64,000 bases of DNA from Neisseria bergeri. Its GTDB lineage: Bacteria > Pseudomonadota > Gammaproteobacteria > Burkholderiales > Neisseriaceae. The stretch spans positions 39,708 to 103,707 of the forward strand of contig POWY01000007.1 of assembly GCA_003044455.1 (NCBI GenBank). The letters run 5' to 3'. Positions 44,873 through 55,572 of the stretch are shown one piece after another; within the stretch, counting starts at the first letter, position 1, and each line of letters opens with the position of its first letter. Made by a program: the position numbers and the translations under genes. The notes under the pieces were generated by a model. It saw only the letters and a program-made list of their open reading frames with translations. It was not told the origin of the DNA and did no database searches.

Positions 44873-44941
44873 ATATTGTTGACAATGGAAAAAGATTGCA
44901 GTCAAATAACGCCCTTAAAAAATACAGCTGCTTTGGTCAAG

Positions 44942-44979
44942 AAATGCCGTCTGAAAGGTTTTTCAGACGGCATTTTGTT
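44942..44979. terminator. Bidirectional terminator between ptsI and the ABC ATPase
   Basis: GCCGTCTGAA (44946-44955) and TTCAGACGGC (44962-44971) with flanking AAA and TTTT. Confidence 0.85.
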
Positions 44980-44991
44980 TTTAAGGAAGCA

Positions 44992-45930
44992 TCAACGGAA
45001 ACGGACGATTTCCTTGTCTTCGATATGGATGCGTACCGTATCGTTTCCCGATATTTCACCGGCGTGCGGCATATCGAGGTTCAGCCACAGGATGCCGTAT
45101 TTCGGATGGAGGACGGACAGGCTGAACGATTCGGGCAAACAGGTGCGGGATAATACGCGGCACTCCATGCCGTCTTGGTCGAAACGCACCGCATTTTGCG
45201 GGATATGGCGGTCATCGTCGGTGTTGGGCAGACCCATCAGTCGGGCGACCTGCACGCAGGACGGTGTTTTGACCAATGTTTCGGGCGTACCGCATTGAAG
45301 GATTTTCCCCTCGTGCATCACGGCGATTTCGTCCGCCGCCGTGCAGGCCTCTTCGGGCGAATGCGTTACCAAAACGGCAGGGATGCCGCCGTTTCGGATA
45401 CGTTCGGCGGTCATACGGCGCAGCCGGTCGCGCAAATGCGTGTCCAAACTGGAAAACGATTCGTCCAGCAACAGCAGGGAAGGGCGGACAACCAAAGCGC
45501 GCGCCAGTGCCAACCGTTGCTTCTCGCCTCCGGAAAGTTTTTCAGGCTTGCGGTGCACCTCGTTTTCCAGTCCGACTTCGGCAAGTGCCGACAAGGCGAG
45601 GCGTTCGGCTTTGGCTTTCGGCATTTTTTGCATTTTCAAACCGAATGCCGCATTTTCCAGCGCACTCATATGGGGAAACAGCGCGTAATCTTGAAACATC
45701 AGCGAAATACGGCGTTTTTCGGGCGGCATACGGGTAATGTTTTCCCCGTTCAGCCATATTTCGCCGCCGTCCGGCCGGACAATCCCCGCAATCATATTCA
45801 GCAGGGTGGATTTTCCGCATCCCGACCGCCCCAAAACGGCGAGTATTTTGCCGCGCCCGACAGTCAGGCAGATGTTGTCGGCGACGGTTTTATCGCCGAA
45901 GCGTTTGCAGAGTCCGTTCAGTTCAAGCAT
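44992..45930 (-). CDS. ABC transporter ATP-binding protein (ThiQ/FbpC-like)
   Basis: A 312-residue ATPase: Walker A LGRSGCGKST near residue 35, Q-loop MFQDYALFPHMSALENAAFGL, signature LSGGEKQRLALARAL, Walker B LLLLDESFSSLD and VTHSPEEA. A C-terminal extension of about 90 residues looks like a regulatory TOBE-type domain, as in FbpC/PotA. No permease is adjacent. The nearest unpartnered one is the ThiP-type permease at 57.5 kb, and its Nudix neighbour and thiC point to thiamine. Iron or another small ligand cannot be excluded. The ATG at 45930 lies 8 bases after the Nudix stop. Confidence 0.85.
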   Translation of the reverse strand: MLELNGLCKRFGDKTVADNICLTVGRGKILAVLGRSGCGKSTLLNMIAGIVRPDGGEIWLNGENITRMPPEKRRISLMFQDYALFPHMSALENAAFGLKMQKMPKAKAERLALSALAEVGLENEVHRKPEKLSGGEKQRLALARALVVRPSLLLLDESFSSLDTHLRDRLRRMTAERIRNGGIPAVLVTHSPEEACTAADEIAVMHEGKILQCGTPETLVKTPSCVQVARLMGLPNTDDDRHIPQNAVRFDQDGMECRVLSRTCLPESFSLSVLHPKYGILWLNLDMPHAGEISGNDTVRIHIEDKEIVRFR

Positions 45931-45938
45931 GGCGCATC

Positions 45939-46814
45939 CTATAAACGTATGCCGTCCAGCCACTCGGACAGCGGATGGGCGGCATCAATCAGACCGTAAC
46001 GGCAAAACGCGTCCAGCGTAACCAGTTGCGCGTCGTGCATCATGTTTCCCGACAACATGGCGGCAACCAGGCTGCCGATGTCCATTTTCTCAAAACACGC
46101 CACCTCGCCGTCCTGATTTTCGGGTTGGAAGGCTTCGGGCAGGACGGCATCGAATACATACAGGATTTCATTGTGCACACCCCGGCTGACGGGGCGCAGG
46201 CTGTACAGACGCGATACCGGACGGATGAGCGGAAACAGCGTTTTATCCAAACCCGCCTCTTCGCTGCTTTCGCGGCACACGGCTTCAGACGGCATTTCGC
46301 CGCCGGAAACCCCGCCGGCGGCAGTATTGTCGAGTTTGTCGGGATCGACTGCTTTGTGCGGACTGCGCCTGCCTATCCAAAAATGCCATCGGCCGTCCGA
46401 TTCGGTCAGACCGTTGAGGTGGACGGCGCGGCTGAGCAGTCCGAACGGACGGAAAGCGGCGCGTTCGAGTGAGAACAAGATATTGCCGCCGCCGTCGGTC
46501 AGGTCGAAACACTCGTTGCGCCATCCGTGAAGCAGCCCCGCCTTGTTCCATGTGCGGGCGAGGTGCTGCAAGCGGCCGCCCATATCTGACCAGCCGTCCG
46601 CATTCAGAAAAATGCCGTCTGAAGACTCCGAGCAGCCTGCCTCCCAGTCTTTTTTGACGCGCTCCGCCCATTCCGGCGACAGATTGCCCAAAGGCAGACG
46701 GTTCAGATACAGCGTTTTCCAGCAACTTTTTGCACCGTAACTTGCTTTTGCCCACTCGAACAGGGCATCAAGGTCTTGTTTGCTGACGGATTCGGTAAAA
46801 CGGACGGTCGGCAT
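45939..46814 (-). CDS. Nudix hydrolase, Tnr3-like (DUF4743), probable thiamine diphosphate damage-control enzyme
   Basis: A 291-residue protein. The Nudix box GGVSGGEMPSEAVCRESSEEAGL (residues ~167-189) obeys GX5EX7REUXEEXGU. The N-terminal DUF4743-like domain and the tail block EAFQPENQDGEVACFEKM are characteristic of the family joined to thiamine pyrophosphokinase in yeast Tnr3, which hydrolyses oxidised thiamine diphosphate. Two bases of context support this: it is co-directional with an ABC ATPase and lies near thiC. The MPSEAV inside the Nudix box is an in-frame DUS. The ATG at 46814 fits where similarity starts. Confidence 0.8.
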   Translation of the reverse strand: MPTVRFTESVSKQDLDALFEWAKASYGAKSCWKTLYLNRLPLGNLSPEWAERVKKDWEAGCSESSDGIFLNADGWSDMGGRLQHLARTWNKAGLLHGWRNECFDLTDGGGNILFSLERAAFRPFGLLSRAVHLNGLTESDGRWHFWIGRRSPHKAVDPDKLDNTAAGGVSGGEMPSEAVCRESSEEAGLDKTLFPLIRPVSRLYSLRPVSRGVHNEILYVFDAVLPEAFQPENQDGEVACFEKMDIGSLVAAMLSGNMMHDAQLVTLDAFCRYGLIDAAHPLSEWLDGIRL

Positions 46815-46954
46815 AGTCGGCTTTCTTGAACATAATGCGGAAGATTGTAGCCAAACCGCCTGAATTTGCAACCGCAAACAGACGGCGGGCTGCCGTTCCG
46901 ATATTGCGGCAGGAAGGAAAATCCGGCAAAAAACGGAGGCGGCAGGAAACAGGC

Positions 46955-46990
46955 AAAACAAAACCCCTCGGCATTGAACCGAGGGGTTTA
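46955..46990 (-). terminator. Terminator of tRNA-fMet
   Basis: On the minus strand AAACCCCTCGG / CCGAGGGGTTT with a 7-base loop is followed by TTTGTTTTG. Confidence 0.88.
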
Positions 46991-46995
46991 ATATT

Positions 46996-47072
<77 letters not shown>

Positions 47073-47084
47073 TCAGAAAACGAG

Positions 47085-47113
47085 ACTATACGGCAGATTT
47101 TTTATGTTGTCAA
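47085..47113 (-). promoter_or_regulatory. Promoter of tRNA-fMet
   Basis: On the minus strand TTGACA (47113-47108) and TATAGT (47090-47085) are separated by 17 bases, then CTCG. Confidence 0.88.
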
Positions 47114-47228
47114 ACATTACTTCCGCGAAAAATCATAAAATTTTGCCGTCCGTCGGTTTATGCCTGATTTGAAATATTATTTTCTTTACAAAAATCCAAG
47201 CCCGTGTTTTAATTTTGCCCAACATCGA

Positions 47229-49313
<2,085 letters not shown>

Positions 49314-49405
49314 AACGTCAAGCAAAAAATGCCGTCTGAAGCCCGACAAAGCTCCCGATGCCGTCTGAAACTTCGTTATTCCCCTGCTGCCCGCAAGCTT
49401 TCGTC

Positions 49406-49425
49406 ATTCCCGTGAAAACGGGAAT
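49406..49425. repeat. dRS3 repeat 1
   Basis: A 20-base inverted repeat of the form ATTCCC-N8-GGGAAT. dRS3 repeats flank neisserial intergenic mosaic elements and are known integration sites of filamentous prophages. Confidence 0.9.
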
Positions 49426-49481
49426 CTAGAACCTCAAACTTTCAGATAATCTTTGAATATTGCCGCCGCCCGAAGGTCTAG

Positions 49482-49501
49482 ATTCCCGCCTGCGCGGGAA
49501 T
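49482..49501. repeat. dRS3 repeat 2
   Basis: ATTCCCGCCTGCGCGGGAAT, paired with repeat 1 around a 56-base RS spacer bounded by CTAGA and TCTAG. Confidence 0.9.
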
Positions 49502-49528
49502 GACGGCATATCGGCAGGCGCAGGATAA

Positions 49529-49738
49529 ATGCGTAAGGCGCTGTATATGGCTACCGTGGCAGCGACACGTTTTGAACCGCTTATTCGGGATTTCTACCAA
49601 CGCCTGCTGTCCAAGGGTAAGCCGTATAAGGTTGCCGTTACGGCATGTATGCGCAAACTGCTGACGATATTGAATGCTCGGATGCGTGATTATCTTGCTG
49701 AAAACGATACCGCCGAAAACGGTATCCGGACGGCTTGA
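49529..49738 (+). pseudogene. IS110-family transposase, C-terminal fragment
   Basis: The 69 codons (RKALYMATVAATRFEPLIRDFYQRLLSKGKPYKVAVTACMRKLLTILNA) match the conserved C-terminal transposase_20 part of IS110/IS116/Piv proteins. The catalytic N-terminal DEDD domain is missing, so it is inactive. It is embedded between two dRS3/RS units. The ATG is accidental. Confidence 0.8.
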
Positions 49739-49821
49739 TTTGAGTTTTGGTATTTTTGCCCGACGGAGTGAAAAATACAGTTGCTACGGCTCGATGAATC
49801 GTCAGAAATACCCGAACCGTC

Positions 49822-49841
49822 ATTCCCGCGCAGGCGGGAAT
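49822..49841. repeat. dRS3 repeat 3
   Basis: ATTCCCGCGCAGGCGGGAAT. Confidence 0.9.
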
Positions 49842-49901
49842 CCAGACCGGTCGGCACGGAAACTTATCGGGAAAAAAGGTTTCTCCAACTCCGAGTCCTA
49901 G

Positions 49902-49921
49902 ATTCCCACTTTCGTGGGAAT
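49902..49921. repeat. dRS3 repeat 4
   Basis: ATTCCCACTTTCGTGGGAAT, paired with repeat 3 around a 60-base RS spacer. Confidence 0.9.
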
Positions 49922-50019
49922 GACGGCGGTAGATTTGGCGGATTCGGCAGGCCTCAACCCATCCTACAACCCACCCTGCCCGCCTTTTACGAATCCGCCG
50001 CCATCCCCGAAAACGCAAA

Positions 50020-50055
50020 AAAATGTCGTCTGAAGGACTTTCAGACGGCATTTTC
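50020..50055. terminator. Degenerate inverted DUS pair
   Basis: GTCGTCTGAA (50025-50034, one mismatch) faces TTCAGACGGC (50040-50049) with flanking A and T runs. It can end the minus-strand ygjP/plsC/gmhB transcript. Confidence 0.6.
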
Positions 50056-50064
50056 GTGGGCAAA

Positions 50065-50280
50065 TCAGTAGAAGACTTCGCGCCAGCTTAAGCGTTTCAT
50101 ACCGCACGTCGGATCGGGCGGGTTTCGGAAGGGCGGTGTGAAATGAAACGCGGCGGACGGCACGGATGCCGCCATCCTGCCCCGAACTGGCGGCAAAGCG
50201 TCATCGCGGTTTGAATCGGGCGGGCGCGTGCCTGTTCCGGCACGGATGCCGTCTGAAAGCGGCGGGCCGGCCCAGCAGCG
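50065..50280. other. Short interval downstream of the ygjP-like gene
   Basis: A single DUS near 50247. On the minus strand an open frame without ribosome site ends at 50065 (last residues CGMKRLSWREVFY). I see no firm gene. Confidence 0.4.
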
Positions 50281-50970
50281 TCAACCCAAGGCGAAAAGTT
50301 CCCTGCTGCGGTCTTTGAGCCATTGCTTGGCTTCGTCCGCGTAGGGGGCGAAGCTGCGGGTCAGTTCCCAAAAGGCGGGGCTGTGGTCGGGATGGGCGAG
50401 GTGGCAGAGTTCGTGTATGCAGACATAGTCGGCAACGTATTCCGGTGCGCCGACCAGCCGCCAGTTGAGGCGTATGCCTGTGGTTTTGCGGCACACGCCC
50501 CAGAAGGTTTTGGCGGAGGTCAGTGCGGCGGCGGTTGGAAACAGGCGGACGGTTCGGGCGTGGCGTTCGAGACGGGGAATCAGGTAACTGTGCGCCTGCA
50601 GTTCCAAAAAGTCCCACAGCAGCGCAAGCTGTTTTTCGGGCGCGCCTTCGGGGACGCGGATTTCAGACGGCATCAGCAGGATTTTCGTGTCTTGATGGGC
50701 GGTGAGGGCAAGCCGCCTGCCGTGGAAGAGGATGGATTCGGGCAGCCGGTTTGCCGTATTGTGCGGCGGTGTTTTCGCCAGTGTTCGCCGCAGGATGGCT
50801 TCGTTGTCGCGCAGCCAGCGGTTTAGAGCGGAGACGGAGAAGTAGGGTGGGACGCTGATGCTGACGGTATGTGTGCCGATAGGGCGGATAATCAGGTTTT
50901 TCTTGGCGCGGCGTTTGATTTCTATGGTCAGTTCCATGCCGTCTGAAAGAGTATGAATCAGGGAGGTCAT
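50281..50970 (-). CDS. YgjP-like M48-type metallopeptidase
   Basis: A 229-residue protein of the YgjP family (DUF45). The zinc motif is CIHELCHLAHPDHSPAFW near residues 185-200. The N-terminal IKRRAKKNLIIRPIGTHTVSISVPPYFS is the family's leading domain. The physiological substrate is unknown. One in-frame DUS reads MPSE near residue 98. Its ATG overlaps the plsC stop by 4 bases. Confidence 0.85.
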   Translation of the reverse strand: MTSLIHTLSDGMELTIEIKRRAKKNLIIRPIGTHTVSISVPPYFSVSALNRWLRDNEAILRRTLAKTPPHNTANRLPESILFHGRRLALTAHQDTKILLMPSEIRVPEGAPEKQLALLWDFLELQAHSYLIPRLERHARTVRLFPTAAALTSAKTFWGVCRKTTGIRLNWRLVGAPEYVADYVCIHELCHLAHPDHSPAFWELTRSFAPYADEAKQWLKDRSRELFALG

Positions 50971-51710
50971 GCGGTTTCAGACGGCATTTTGGCGGCAAAT
51001 GAGCCTTTGCCGGAAATAAGCGGTTGTTGCGTTTCAATGAGATGTTCGCATTTTTCCATCAGTTCAGCTTCGCTGCCGCTTGCGTGCGGGATGGTCGGAC
51101 AGATGACGACGGTGATTTCCCCCGGGTATTTCAGAAAGGAATTTTTTGGCCAAAATTCGCCGCTGTTGAGGGCGACGGGGACGATGTCCATCTCAAACAT
51201 TTTCGCCATGCGCGCGCCGCCGAGCTTGTATTTGCCGCGCTTTCCGGGTGCAAGGCGCGTGCCTTCGGGGAAAATGGTAATCCAATAGCCTTCGTTTTTG
51301 CGCGCAAAACCCTGTTTTATGAGCTGTTCGTTGGCTTCGCGGCGGTTGTTGCGGTCTATGCCTATGGTTTTGACCAGTTTCAAGCCCCAGCCGAAAAAGG
51401 GGATTTTGAACAACTCGCGCTTGGCAACGTAAACCTGCGGCGGAAAAATGTCCTGAAGGGCAAGCGTTTCCCAGCCGCTTTGGTGTTTGGCGCAGATGAC
51501 GGCGGGGCGGTCGGGGATGTTTTCCGCGCCGATGATGCGGTATTTAAGCCCGACGATGTGTTTGAGCGACCAGTTGAGGATGCCGACCCAGACCCGCGCC
51601 ATCTTGTGCGCCCCGTCTCGGAAAGGCGAGGCGAGCAGCATAAAGGGAAAGAGGAAAATCAGGCTGGAACAGAGTATCAGCCAGTAAATCAGGTTGCGGA
51701 TGATGAGCAT
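50967..51710 (-). CDS. plsC: 1-acyl-sn-glycerol-3-phosphate acyltransferase
   Basis: Adds the second acyl chain to make phosphatidic acid. The 247-residue protein has an N-terminal membrane segment (IYWLILCSSLIFLFPFMLLA), the catalytic HX4D-type motif KHQSGWETL (Glu in place of Asp, common in this branch), GIDRNNR, FPEGTRLAPG and PVALNSGEFW. The last residues KMPSETA come from a DUS over the stop region. Pathogenic Neisseria carry more than one such gene (nlaA, nlaB); which this is cannot be told here. Confidence 0.9.
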   Translation of the reverse strand: MLIIRNLIYWLILCSSLIFLFPFMLLASPFRDGAHKMARVWVGILNWSLKHIVGLKYRIIGAENIPDRPAVICAKHQSGWETLALQDIFPPQVYVAKRELFKIPFFGWGLKLVKTIGIDRNNRREANEQLIKQGFARKNEGYWITIFPEGTRLAPGKRGKYKLGGARMAKMFEMDIVPVALNSGEFWPKNSFLKYPGEITVVICPTIPHASGSEAELMEKCEHLIETQQPLISGKGSFAAKMPSETA

Positions 51711-51738
51711 GGTTTTGCCTTGTCGGAATACGGTATGT

Positions 51739-52302
51739 TCAGTCGGCTTGCGGTGCGGCGTTTTCCTGCATGATGTATTGTGAGAAATCGAGCAGGGTAT
51801 CGAAAACCTGTGTGTGTTCGGGCAATTCGTGTCCGTGTTGGGAGAGCGTTTTTTTGCCTTTCCCGGTCAGAACCAGCGCGGGTTTGCCGCCGACGGCATC
51901 GATTGCCTGCAAATCGCGCAGGCTGTCGCCGACCAGCCAGGTTTCCGAGGCTTGGGCGTTGAAGCGTCCGATGATGTCTTCAATCATACCCGGTTTGGGC
52001 TTGCGGCAGTTGCAGTTGTCGGCGTTGGTGTGGGGGCAGAACCAGATGCCGTTGATTTCGCCGCCTGCCTGACGGACGAGGCGGTGCATTTTGGCATGCA
52101 TTTCGGTGAGGTCTTGAACGGTGAAATATTTGCGCCCGATGCCGGATTGGTTGGTGGCGACGGCGACGGTGCAGCCCGCCTGCGTCAGGAATGCCACCGC
52201 ATCCATGCTGCCTTCGATGGGTATCCACTCGTCAACGGATTTGACGAAGTCGTCGCGGTCCCGGTTGATGACGCCGTCGCGGTCGAGAATGATGAGTTTC
52301 AT
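51739..52302 (-). CDS. gmhB: D-glycero-beta-D-manno-heptose 1,7-bisphosphate 7-phosphatase
   Basis: Removes the 7-phosphate in ADP-heptose synthesis for LOS. The 187-residue HAD enzyme has the DxD motif ILDRDGVIN at residues 5-13, VATNQSGI with motif II, the zinc Cys/His set FCPHTNADNCNCRKPKPGM and WLVGDSLRDLQAI with motif IV. ATG 52302 has AAGGA 6 bases upstream; a GTG at 52305 would add one residue. Confidence 0.95.
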   Translation of the reverse strand: MKLIILDRDGVINRDRDDFVKSVDEWIPIEGSMDAVAFLTQAGCTVAVATNQSGIGRKYFTVQDLTEMHAKMHRLVRQAGGEINGIWFCPHTNADNCNCRKPKPGMIEDIIGRFNAQASETWLVGDSLRDLQAIDAVGGKPALVLTGKGKKTLSQHGHELPEHTQVFDTLLDFSQYIMQENAAPQAD

Positions 52303-52444
52303 CACGGTTCCTTTGGGTTAGGCAGGTTTGGGGATGGCATTATACTGAAATATCGGTGGAAATGCGCCTGTGCTGCATTATAATGCACGCTTTCGATAAT
52401 AATTTGCAACGGCTCAGGTATGCCGTTTTGAGGAGTGGGGCGGG

Positions 52445-54097
52445 ATGGTTGCCTATGTTTTCCTGTTTTTGTTTGTAACGGCGGCGTTGGTGCTGATTAT
52501 CAGGTCACACTACCGCTGGACGTATTTTTTCGCATCCGCGCTGTTTGTCTTTTTGGCGGGCGGTATGCTGATGCTGACGGCTCAGTGGCAGCGCGCCTTG
52601 AATTTCGCTTCGGTCTGGTTTGTAGTGCTGATACTGTTCCACAGGCTGAAAATCCATTATTACAAACAGCCGCTGTTAATTTCCGACTTTTTGCTGATTG
52701 CCGACTGGCGGAATTGGGAAACGCTGTTCCATTATAAGGAAGCGGTTATCGGTATGGCGGGGCTGCTGGCTTTGGCGACATATGCGGTTTTCGGCTGGAG
52801 CGGTGCGGATTCTTTGGATATGCCGTGGCGGTGGGCGAGCGCGGCGTTGTTTGCGGCGGCGTTCGTGTCGATGCGGCATTTTTCCAAACATCCGGGCGCG
52901 GTAAAGACGTGGCTGGACTCGCTGCCGGACGACGGGCGCGACGTGTTTTTGAACCTGCCGATGTCCTGTCGGGCGGTGTTTTTCCAAGTACCCGTGTTTG
53001 AGGGCGACGGGGAAGCGTTTGCCAGGCAGATGCCGTCTGAACCTCCTTTGCGCGGCAGGTCGGGTGAAAAACCCGATATTGTCGTTACCCTGATGGAATC
53101 GACGCTCGATCCGCACTGTTTCGATTTTGCCGCCGCCAAGATTCCCGATTTGAAAATGTTCGGACGGCAGGAAGATACCGTATTTTCCTCACCTTTGCGC
53201 GTGCATACTTTCGGCGGCGCAACGTGGAAGTCCGAATTTGCGTTTTTGGCGGGTGTTCCGTCCACGGATTTCGGCGCGTTGGCAAGCGGCGTGTTTTACT
53301 CGGTCGTACCGCATTTGCAGACCGGTTTTGTCCGCAACCTGCGCGAACACGGTTATTTTTGCGTGGCACTCTCGCCGTTTACCAAGGGCAACTACAATGC
53401 CAAGGCAGCATATGACCATTTCGGCTTTAATCTGATGTTCCAGCCGCAAGATTTGGGCTATCCCGCGCCGATGGGCAAAAACCTGTGGCACATTTCCAGT
53501 GAGGAAATGATGCAGTATGCGCGGATGATTCTCGAAAAACGCCATCCCGATTTGGAAAATGTGCGCCAACCGATGTTCGTATATGTGCTGACCATGAAGG
53601 AACACGGGCCGTATCGGACGGATACCGACAATGTGTTTGATTTGGATGCGCCTGATTTGAATGCGAAAACCGTATCCGCGCTTAATGACTACATCGGGCG
53701 CATTGCCGATTTGGACAAAGCAGTGGAAAGTTTCGACCGTTATCTGCATGAACGCGGCAAACCCTTTGTTTTCGGTTATTTCGGCGATCATCAGGTACCG
53801 TTTGAGGGCGTGTCCGTCAGGAAGAAATGGGATTACGCGCAGCCGGATTATGTAACGCAGTTTGCCGTCAGGAGCAATATTGCTGGCGGATTCGTACAGC
53901 GGCAGGATTTTCTCGACCTTGCCTTTGCAGGCGGCGTACTGATGGAGGCGGCGGGTTTGGAAGCCAAAGACGGCTTCATGCGTGCGAATATGGCGATGCG
54001 CGGTTTGTGCGGCGGAGGGTTGGAAGACTGCCCGAACCGGAAACTGGTCGGAGACTATCGGAACTATCTGTACGATGTTTTGAAAATTGCCCGTTAG
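52445..54097 (+). CDS. Membrane sulfatase-family protein (LTA synthase / phosphoethanolamine transferase-like)
   Basis: A 550-residue inner-membrane protein with about four N-terminal membrane segments (up to residue ~145) and a periplasmic alkaline-phosphatase-fold domain. VTLMEST near residue 220 corresponds to the region of the metal-binding Glu/Thr of LtaS-like enzymes, followed by FGGATWKSEFAFLAGVP, TMKEHGPY and the late metal site YFGDHQVPF. It is likely to transfer a phosphoalcohol to a surface glycan or lipid. I do not think it is Lpt3 or EptA, but cannot name the substrate. An in-frame DUS reads MPSEPP near residue 196. AGGAG precedes the ATG. Confidence 0.75.
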   Translation: MVAYVFLFLFVTAALVLIIRSHYRWTYFFASALFVFLAGGMLMLTAQWQRALNFASVWFVVLILFHRLKIHYYKQPLLISDFLLIADWRNWETLFHYKEAVIGMAGLLALATYAVFGWSGADSLDMPWRWASAALFAAAFVSMRHFSKHPGAVKTWLDSLPDDGRDVFLNLPMSCRAVFFQVPVFEGDGEAFARQMPSEPPLRGRSGEKPDIVVTLMESTLDPHCFDFAAAKIPDLKMFGRQEDTVFSSPLRVHTFGGATWKSEFAFLAGVPSTDFGALASGVFYSVVPHLQTGFVRNLREHGYFCVALSPFTKGNYNAKAAYDHFGFNLMFQPQDLGYPAPMGKNLWHISSEEMMQYARMILEKRHPDLENVRQPMFVYVLTMKEHGPYRTDTDNVFDLDAPDLNAKTVSALNDYIGRIADLDKAVESFDRYLHERGKPFVFGYFGDHQVPFEGVSVRKKWDYAQPDYVTQFAVRSNIAGGFVQRQDFLDLAFAGGVLMEAAGLEAKDGFMRANMAMRGLCGGGLEDCPNRKLVGDYRNYLYDVLKIAR

Positions 54098-54123
54098 CTT
54101 TTTGCCGCACGGCTGCAACGGTT

Positions 54124-54164
54124 GCGAAAATGCCGTCTGAAAACTCGTTCAGACGGCATTTTGC
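54124..54164. terminator. Bidirectional terminator from an inverted DUS pair
   Basis: GCCGTCTGAA (54132-54141) and TTCAGACGGC (54148-54157) with AAAA/TTTT flanks, between the convergent sulfatase gene and the permease gene. Confidence 0.85.
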
Positions 54165-54166
54165 CT

Positions 54167-55408
54167 TTATCCCTTGAATACGGGGACGAGTTCCATTTGG
54201 CTCAATACCTGTGCGGCGATGTTGATGATGCCGAAAAGGAAGACCCAAACCATCAGCCACAAGCCGCCGTAAACTTTATAGGTTTTGCCTGCGCCGAATT
54301 TTTTGCGTGAACGGTAGAGTAGCATGGCGGGGATGATGCCTGTCCAGACGGTTGCCGCCAGTCCGACGTAGCCGATGGCGGTAACGAAGCCGGTGGGGAA
54401 GAGCAGGCAGGAAATTAGAGGCGGCAGGAAGGTCAGCGCGGCGGTTTTGGTGCGGCCGGACAAGCTGTCGTTCCATTTGAAGATGTCGGAGATGTAGTCG
54501 AAGAGTCCGAGCGTTACGCCTAAAAACGAGGTGGCGATCGCCATATAGGAAAACAGGGACAATATTTTATCCATATTGCCGGTTTGGGCGAATTTGGACA
54601 GGGTTTCAATCAGGACGGAGACTTGCCCTTCGGCGGCGATGACGGGGGCGAACTCGTTGCGCGGCAGGTTGCCTTGGATGGCGATTTGCCAGAGGACGTA
54701 AATCACCAGCGCAATCAGTGTGCCCGTCCAGATGGATTTCGCCACTTTGGGTGCGTCGCCTTTAAAGTATTTGAGCAGGCTGGAGACGTTGCCGTGGAAG
54801 CCGAAGGAAGCGAGGCAGACGGGCAGGGCGGTGGCGACATAAATCCAGTAGCTGGTGCCGACGGGGGCTTGGGTGTCGAAGAGAACGGGCAGTTTGGCAT
54901 CGGCAATCAGGCCGCCGGTTGCCCAAATAAAGGTTAATACCATGCCGCCGATGAGGACGCTGGTGAAACGGTCAACCAAGCGTGCGGATGCCCATACGCA
55001 AAAGGCGAGGATGCCGAAGAAGACGAGTTGGCCGACGGTGAGCGAAACGTCGCTGCCTGCCGCGCTGCCTAAGCCTTTGGCGGTCAGGTCGCCGCCGACG
55101 AAGATATAAGCGTAAGTAAGCAGGTATAAAACGAAGGCGACGGCGATGCCGTTGATGATGTTCCAGCTCCGTCCGAGCAGGTCTTTGACCATGGTGTCGA
55201 AACTTGCGCCGTGGGGGTAGTGGGTGTTGACTTCCAAAATCATCAGGCCGCTGGAGAGCATGGAAAACCAGGTGTAGAGCAACACAATCAGCGAGCCGGC
55301 AAACCATACGCCGGAGGTGGCGGTGGGGTTGGCGAGCATACCTGCGCCGATAACCGTACCGGCGATAATCATCGCGCCGCCGAATAGGGAAGGGGTTTTG
55401 GTTGACAT
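54167..55408 (-). CDS. Aromatic amino-acid permease, Mtr/TyrP (HAAAP) family
   Basis: A 413-residue permease with 11 membrane segments. The start SLFGGAMIIAGTVIGAGMLANPTATSGVWF and the block PVCLASFGFHGNVSSLLKYF are typical of tryptophan/tyrosine:H+ symporters. LGVTLGLFDYISDIFKW in the C-terminal half is also conserved. Mtr (tryptophan) is the closest in style; substrate range is inferred. Confidence 0.9.
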   Translation of the reverse strand: MSTKTPSLFGGAMIIAGTVIGAGMLANPTATSGVWFAGSLIVLLYTWFSMLSSGLMILEVNTHYPHGASFDTMVKDLLGRSWNIINGIAVAFVLYLLTYAYIFVGGDLTAKGLGSAAGSDVSLTVGQLVFFGILAFCVWASARLVDRFTSVLIGGMVLTFIWATGGLIADAKLPVLFDTQAPVGTSYWIYVATALPVCLASFGFHGNVSSLLKYFKGDAPKVAKSIWTGTLIALVIYVLWQIAIQGNLPRNEFAPVIAAEGQVSVLIETLSKFAQTGNMDKILSLFSYMAIATSFLGVTLGLFDYISDIFKWNDSLSGRTKTAALTFLPPLISCLLFPTGFVTAIGYVGLAATVWTGIIPAMLLYRSRKKFGAGKTYKVYGGLWLMVWVFLFGIINIAAQVLSQMELVPVFKG

Positions 55409-55572
55409 TGTTTATCTTTCTTCTAGAAATGCGCGGCTGCCATTATGCCGTAAAGTGTAAGGGTTTGTAAGGTATTTGCGCCGCACCGCCCGAAAAGGCT
55501 TTCAGACGGCATCGTGTTCCATAGTATAATCTTGGGTTTTGGAGTGGGGCGGTTCGTCAGATGGGAGGAAAA

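Larger units (their letters stand above)
49314..50064. other. Repeat-rich intergenic region (NIME-like)
   Basis: Two DUS in direct orientation (49330-49341 and 49359-49370), four dRS3 repeats with RS-type spacers, and an IS110 transposase fragment. No intact gene is visible. I see no clear terminator for thiC. Confidence 0.7.
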
